A stretch of 64,000 nt of DNA from Desulfuromonadales bacterium (GTDB taxonomy: Bacteria > Desulfobacterota > Desulfuromonadia > Desulfuromonadales > Syntrophotaleaceae): positions 1-64,000 of the forward strand of contig JASKKK010000005.1 of the NCBI GenBank assembly GCA_030154185.1. Reading direction: 5' to 3'. Positions 59,095 through 64,000 of this stretch are shown here, piece after piece (the stretch's first letter is position 1; each line of letters starts with the position of its first letter). A model generated the notes under the pieces. That model saw only the letters and a list, made by a program, of their open reading frames with translations. It did no database searches and was not told the DNA's origin. A program made the translations under genes and the position numbers.

Positions 59095-59739
59095 ATGCGT
59101 AATCAGAATCAACCGGTGGCTGTTGAAGGATACCCTTTTATCGGGTTGTTTGCATTTATTACCCTGGTTTTCGCCCTTCTCGGCTGGAGCATTTTTACCC
59201 TGCTGTTTCTCGGGTTAACCTTGTTCTCAGCTTACTTCTTTCGCAACCCCGATCGTTTCAGCGATGCTGAGGAATCTGCCGTTATTGCGCCTGCCGACGG
59301 CAAAGTCGTCTATATCGGACCGGCTCTTGAAGAACGTTATTTCAAGGCGGAAGTAACCAAGATCAGCATTTTTATGTCGGTTTTCAATGTGCATGTCAAT
59401 CGGGTACCCATGGCCGGCAAAGTTGTAGATATGTTTTACAACAAGGGGCAATTTCTCAATGCCTCCCTGGACAAGGCGAGTCTGCACAACGAACAGGCCG
59501 GCATACTGCTTGAGAGTCCGTCCGGTCGGCGCATGCTGGTGGTACAGATCGCCGGTCTCATTGCCCGGCGTATTGTCACCTATCCGGTGATCGGCGACAT
59601 TTTGCAGCGTGGCGCCCGCTATGGCCTTATCCGTTTCGGGTCGCGTGTCGATATCTATGTTTCCGAGGAGGTCGATATTCAGGTCCAGATCGGGGAGCGC
59701 GTCTGCGGAGGTGAGACGGTCCTCGGGCATCTGAAATGA
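59095..59739 (+). CDS. psd: Phosphatidylserine decarboxylase proenzyme (short form)
   Basis: A 214-residue short-type PSD that makes phosphatidylethanolamine. Two hydrophobic segments lie at the N-terminus (residues 14-50). The body has APADGKVVYIG, KISIFMSVFNVHVNRVPM and the self-cleavage site Gly-Ser in LIRFGSRVDIY, yielding the pyruvoyl group. GAGGAAA precedes ATG 59095. The usual partner pssA is not adjacent. Confidence 0.95.
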   Translation: MRNQNQPVAVEGYPFIGLFAFITLVFALLGWSIFTLLFLGLTLFSAYFFRNPDRFSDAEESAVIAPADGKVVYIGPALEERYFKAEVTKISIFMSVFNVHVNRVPMAGKVVDMFYNKGQFLNASLDKASLHNEQAGILLESPSGRRMLVVQIAGLIARRIVTYPVIGDILQRGARYGLIRFGSRVDIYVSEEVDIQVQIGERVCGGETVLGHLK

Positions 59740-59870
59740 GTTTCGGGTGCGAAGGGGATTCTGAAACGCACTGTATCTCTATGCGGAATCGGACGTTTTC
59801 AAGCACGTCGAATTTCGTATTGCCGCATCGAAAAAATGTTGTTCCTACCCTCGGTGGCGGCCTTTACGGC

Positions 59871-59899
59871 TTGACAGCGGGGGTTTGACTCTGGTCTAT
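59871..59899 (+). promoter_or_regulatory. Promoter for the leuA T-box transcript
   Basis: TTGACA (59871-59876), 17 bases and GTCTAT (59894-59899), just before the T-box leader. Confidence 0.55.
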
Positions 59900-59906
59900 T
59901 GGTTCT

Positions 59907-60187
59907 TACGTAGCAAAGACGTTGAAGAGGAGTAGTAGGTCGTAAACTCGATTGGAGAGAGCCGGCGGTTGCTGCGAGCCGGTATCGAGCGGGCCGAACT
60001 CGCCTTGGAGTCGCGCGGCTGAATCCCGGGGAAGGTATCGTTTTTAACTGTGATAAGCCTCCATGCGGACTAGGTCGTGACGTGATCCTGCGTTAAGGGT
60101 AATGAAGGATTCCCCCGGGAATCGAATCAGGGTGGTACCGCGAAGCAAAGCTCTCGCCCCTGAAAGGGAGAGGGCTTTTTTGTATGC
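59907..60187 (+). ncRNA. Leucine-specific T-box riboswitch leader of leuA
   Basis: The hallmark T-box AGGGTGGTACCGCG lies at 60129-60142 and is followed by a terminator stem (60147-60180) and T run. Stem I features are clear: GAAGAGGAGTAGTA on the 5' side, AGAGAGCCGG with the GNUG-like distal loop (59955-59984), and GAACTCGCCTTGGAG, giving specifier CTC (leucine) at 59999-60001. Uncharged tRNA-Leu should pair with the specifier and T-box bulge and prevent termination, raising leuA. The 5' end is inferred from the promoter. T-boxes before leuA are known in Deltaproteobacteria. Confidence 0.95.
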
Positions 60188-60374
60188 AGCAGATTATTTA
60201 CACGGCTGATTTGCCGGAGTGGAAAGAAAGGGGGTGGTCAGGTGGAATCGGACCTGGGTGACCTGCAGCTTAAACCGAATGCCGAACCGTATGAAAATGT
60301 CCGAATGACATTCACGAAAACGACTGCTCCCGGCTCCCGGTGAAAGGGGCGGAGCAATGACTGACGGAGGTCAT
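60188..60374 (+). promoter_or_regulatory. Gap between T-box terminator and leuA
   Basis: A 187-base untranslated stretch. GCTCC and GGAGC near 60327-60355 can pair and hide the ribosome site region of the upstream ATG 60357. A 25-codon frame from 60184 has no ribosome site and is not taken as a gene. Confidence 0.3.
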
Positions 60375-61916
<1,542 letters not shown>

Positions 61917-61971
61917 TTCGTAAGGGGGTCGGATTTCCGACCCGATTTTACAAGGATTGTTGGAGTCACAT

Positions 61972-63252
61972 ATGGGACAGACTATCGCACAGAAAATCTT
62001 TGCAGCTCATTTGCGTGAGGAGCCGTTTCCGGGAACCTATGTTCTCGACCTCGACCGGGTCCTCTGCCACGAAATTACCACGCCCGTGGCCATTGCCGAT
62101 CTGGAATGGCGCGGTAAGGATCGGGTGTTCGATCCGAATAAAATCAAGGCTGTGATCGACCACGTTACCCCGGCCAAGGACAGCAAGACGGCCATCCAGG
62201 GCAAAATCCTGAGGGAGTGGGCCGAGCGACACAGCATACCCGACTTTTTCGATATCGGACAGAACGGCGTCTGTCATGCCCTGTTTCCGGAGAAGGGGTT
62301 TATCCGTCCCGGATTCACGGTCATTATGGGCGATAGCCATACATGCACCCACGGTGCCTTCGGGGCTTTTGCCGCCGGGGTCGGAACGACCGACCTTGAA
62401 GTCGGGATTCTCAAGGGGGTTTGTGCTTTTCGCAAACCTCAAAGCATCCTGGTGAATATTGCCGGCACTCTTCCGGAGCATGTGTATGCCAAGGACGTGA
62501 TCCTGCACATCATCCACAAGCTTGGCGTCAACGGCGCCACCGATTGCGTCATCGAATTCCGCGGACCCGTAGTCGATGCCATGTCCATGGATGCGCGCAT
62601 GACGCTGACCAACATGGCGATTGAGGCCGGAGGGACCTGCGGAATCTGTTTGCCCGATCAGGTGACCGTCGACTATCTGTGGCCTTTTATCAGCGAGGAA
62701 TACGAAAGCAAGGAGGCGGCTCTGTCGGATTTCAAAAAATGGCATTCCGATGACGACGCCGAATATGCGAAGGTTCTTGATATAGATGTCACCGGTCTTG
62801 AGCCGCAGGTTACGTACGATTACAAACCCGATTGCGTCAAGAGCGCTCGTGAGATGGCCGGAACGCCAGTCAATCAGGTCTATATCGGCACTTGTACGAA
62901 CGGTCGTTTGGAGGACCTGCAACAGGCGGCAGAGATCCTCAGGGGGCATAAGTTGGCGCCTAACGTGCGCGGTATCCTGTCGCCCGGAACGCCAAAGGTT
63001 TTTCGCGAGGCCATGGACCAAGGCATCCTCGCTGTTTTCATGGATGCAGGCTTCTGCATTACCAATCCTACATGCGGTGCGTGTCTCGGTATGAGCAACG
63101 GCGTCCTCGCCCCCGGTGAAGCATGTGCCGCTACCAGCAACCGTAATTTCCAGGGACGCATGGGAAAGGGCGGAATGGTGTATCTTATGAGTCCGGCCAC
63201 CGCCGCCGCTACTGGAATCAAGGGTGCCGTTACCGATCCTCGCGATCTGTAA
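61972..63252 (+). CDS. leuC: 3-isopropylmalate dehydratase large subunit
   Basis: A 426-residue aconitase-family subunit of the short (HacA/archaeal-like) class. The 4Fe-4S ligands appear in YIGTCTNGRLEDLQQAAEIL and ITNPTCGACLGMSN; VIMGDSHTCTHGAFGAFAAG is the substrate loop. An in-frame TTG at 61957 was rejected. leuD follows after 38 bases. Confidence 0.97.
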   Translation: MGQTIAQKIFAAHLREEPFPGTYVLDLDRVLCHEITTPVAIADLEWRGKDRVFDPNKIKAVIDHVTPAKDSKTAIQGKILREWAERHSIPDFFDIGQNGVCHALFPEKGFIRPGFTVIMGDSHTCTHGAFGAFAAGVGTTDLEVGILKGVCAFRKPQSILVNIAGTLPEHVYAKDVILHIIHKLGVNGATDCVIEFRGPVVDAMSMDARMTLTNMAIEAGGTCGICLPDQVTVDYLWPFISEEYESKEAALSDFKKWHSDDDAEYAKVLDIDVTGLEPQVTYDYKPDCVKSAREMAGTPVNQVYIGTCTNGRLEDLQQAAEILRGHKLAPNVRGILSPGTPKVFREAMDQGILAVFMDAGFCITNPTCGACLGMSNGVLAPGEACAATSNRNFQGRMGKGGMVYLMSPATAAATGIKGAVTDPRDL

Positions 63253-63290
63253 TGGCTGTTGCGGTCTACTGAAGAAGGAGCATAGAACCC

Positions 63291-63821
63291 ATGAAAAGAG
63301 TATTCGGAGGGCCGGCGATTTTTCTCGACCGGTCCGATATAAATACCGACGAAATCATTCCCGCTCGTTACCTGACGGAAGTCACCAAGGAGGCTCTCAA
63401 GCCGTATCTGCTTGAGGACCTCAAGTTGTCGGGTTTCGATCCCGGTGGAAAAGCTTTGCAGAAGGCCACCGTCGTCGTGGCCCGCAAAAATTTCGGATGC
63501 GGATCGTCGCGAGAGCATGCCCCCTGGTCACTTGAAGTCAATGGCATTTATACCGTCATAGCCGAAAGCTATGCCCGTATTTTCCGTCAGAACATGTTCA
63601 ACTGCGGCATGTTGGCTATCGAGTTGCCGGCGGCGGATATCGATAAGATTTTCGCCATGGCCGATCACGGTGAGGTCGATATTTCCGTCGATCTCGAGGG
63701 GCATAGGCTTACGGCAATTAGCGGTTCGCGCAAGGAAGTTTTCAACTTTGATATCAGCCCCTTCGATCAGGCACTGGTCGAAGCCGGAGGGTGGGTCGAA
63801 TTTGCCGATCAGCGTTATTAA
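63291..63821 (+). CDS. leuD: 3-isopropylmalate dehydratase small subunit
   Basis: A 176-residue swivelling-domain subunit: DRSDINTDEIIPARYLTEVT start, and KNFGCGSSREHAPWSLEVNG, the conserved loop that completes the active site with LeuC. GAAGGAG precedes the ATG. leuB is not seen before the window ends. Confidence 0.97.
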   Translation: MKRVFGGPAIFLDRSDINTDEIIPARYLTEVTKEALKPYLLEDLKLSGFDPGGKALQKATVVVARKNFGCGSSREHAPWSLEVNGIYTVIAESYARIFRQNMFNCGMLAIELPAADIDKIFAMADHGEVDISVDLEGHRLTAISGSRKEVFNFDISPFDQALVEAGGWVEFADQRY

Positions 63822-63827
63822 AAAATT

Positions 63828-63861
63828 AAACGGCCGGGCCCTGGGTCCGGTCGTTTTTTTT
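63828..63861 (+). terminator. Terminator after leuD
   Basis: AAACGGCCGG pairs with CCGGTCGTTT (one G-U) and continues into a T run. Confidence 0.9.
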
Positions 63862-63863
63862 GG

Positions 63864-63933
63864 AACATGTGCCAAAAATTGCACATGTTATTGTGTCGAT
63901 TATGTCTCAAGATGGGCGCGGTGCCCTTGAGAC
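63864..63933. promoter_or_regulatory. Two strong inverted repeats upstream of a promoter at the right edge
   Basis: AACATGTGC/GCACATGTT (9-base perfect arms, 8-base spacer, 63864-63889) and GTCTCAAG/CTTGAGAC with an inner GGC/GCC stem (63904-63933). Both precede a consensus promoter and probably act as operators or RNA hairpins for a gene beyond the window. Confidence 0.5.
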
Positions 63934-63945
63934 GCGGAAAAATGT

Positions 63946-63975
63946 TTGACAATTTCTTGAGGCGCTTTCTATCAT
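63946..63975 (+). promoter_or_regulatory. Promoter at the right edge
   Basis: TTGACA (63946-63951) with an 18-base spacer to TATCAT (63970-63975). The gene it serves lies outside the window. Confidence 0.55.
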
Positions 63976-64000
63976 GACGCCGGTCCAAAGAGCACGCAAC

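Noticed and set aside
60184-60261. 25-codon frame right after the T-box terminator
   Set aside because: It begins at the T run, lacks a ribosome site and is not rich in leucine codons, so it is not a leader peptide.

Overview
The window looks like a chromosomal core region of a Deltaproteobacterium (Desulfobacterota) of the Desulfuromonadales type, close to Pelobacter/Syntrophotalea or Geobacter. This is inferred from gene order, protein families and moderately high GC, not from a database search. Supporting traits are the block kdsB-pyrG-kdsA-kdsD-kdsC-lptC-lptA-lptB-rpoN-hpf-ptsN-rapZ followed by PTS genes, the block rpsB-tsf-pyrH-frr-uppS-cdsA-dxr-rseP-tsaB, a leucine T-box in front of leuA in a Gram-negative genome, and an ArsR/methyltransferase regulator beside ahcY. 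Outer-membrane genes (Lpt, Kdo, TonB receptor) confirm a diderm. I see no transposon, phage, CRISPR array, rRNA or tRNA.

Layout. 1-3.0 kb (minus): an unrecognised gene that runs off the left edge, and an NtrC-type sigma-54 activator. 3.0-8.8 kb: a membrane protease NfeD/slipin pair and a single-chain pyruvate carboxylase. 8.9-11.8 kb: AEC transporter (minus), PaaI-like thioesterase, and a TlpA-like thioredoxin coupled to CcdA. 11.8-15.1 kb: an iron block of Fur, FeoB, a small zinc-ribbon protein and a DtxR-FeoA fusion. 15.4-20.0 kb: a hybrid histidine kinase overlapping a 14-repeat beta-propeller protein. 20.0-22.5 kb (minus): an orphan TonB-dependent receptor. 22.9-31.1 kb: Kdo synthesis, CTP synthase, LPS transport and sigma-54. 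31.2-37.8 kb: hibernation factor, PtsN, RapZ and a complete mannose-family PTS with HPr and Enzyme I. 37.9-43.6 kb: SAM cycle genes (metK, a SahR-like regulator, ahcY) with a glycosyltransferase and a lipoprotein between them. 43.6-45.9 kb (minus): lptF-lptG. 46.3-54.4 kb: translation factors, UMP kinase, and isoprenoid and phospholipid genes. 54.6-63.8 kb: a DUF465 protein, then branched-chain amino-acid genes ilvD, ilvB, ilvN, psd, leuA (T-box), leuC and leuD.

How it fits together. Envelope building is well represented: Kdo for lipid A is made by kdsD-kdsA-kdsC-kdsB with CTP from pyrG, and LPS is exported by lptA, B, C, F and G. UppS supplies the lipid carrier, cdsA and psd make phospholipids, and rseP handles envelope stress. 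Regulation by sigma-54 and phosphotransfer (rpoN, ptsN, rapZ, HPr, EI) is clustered. The most notable points are a missed gene at the left edge, an apparent AUU start for cdsA, a near-leaderless lptC promoter, a possible CUG start for ptsN, the leuA T-box, a palindromic operator before the SahR-like gene, nested dyads before the TonB receptor, and the absence of ilvC, pssA and hprK from places where relatives often carry them.
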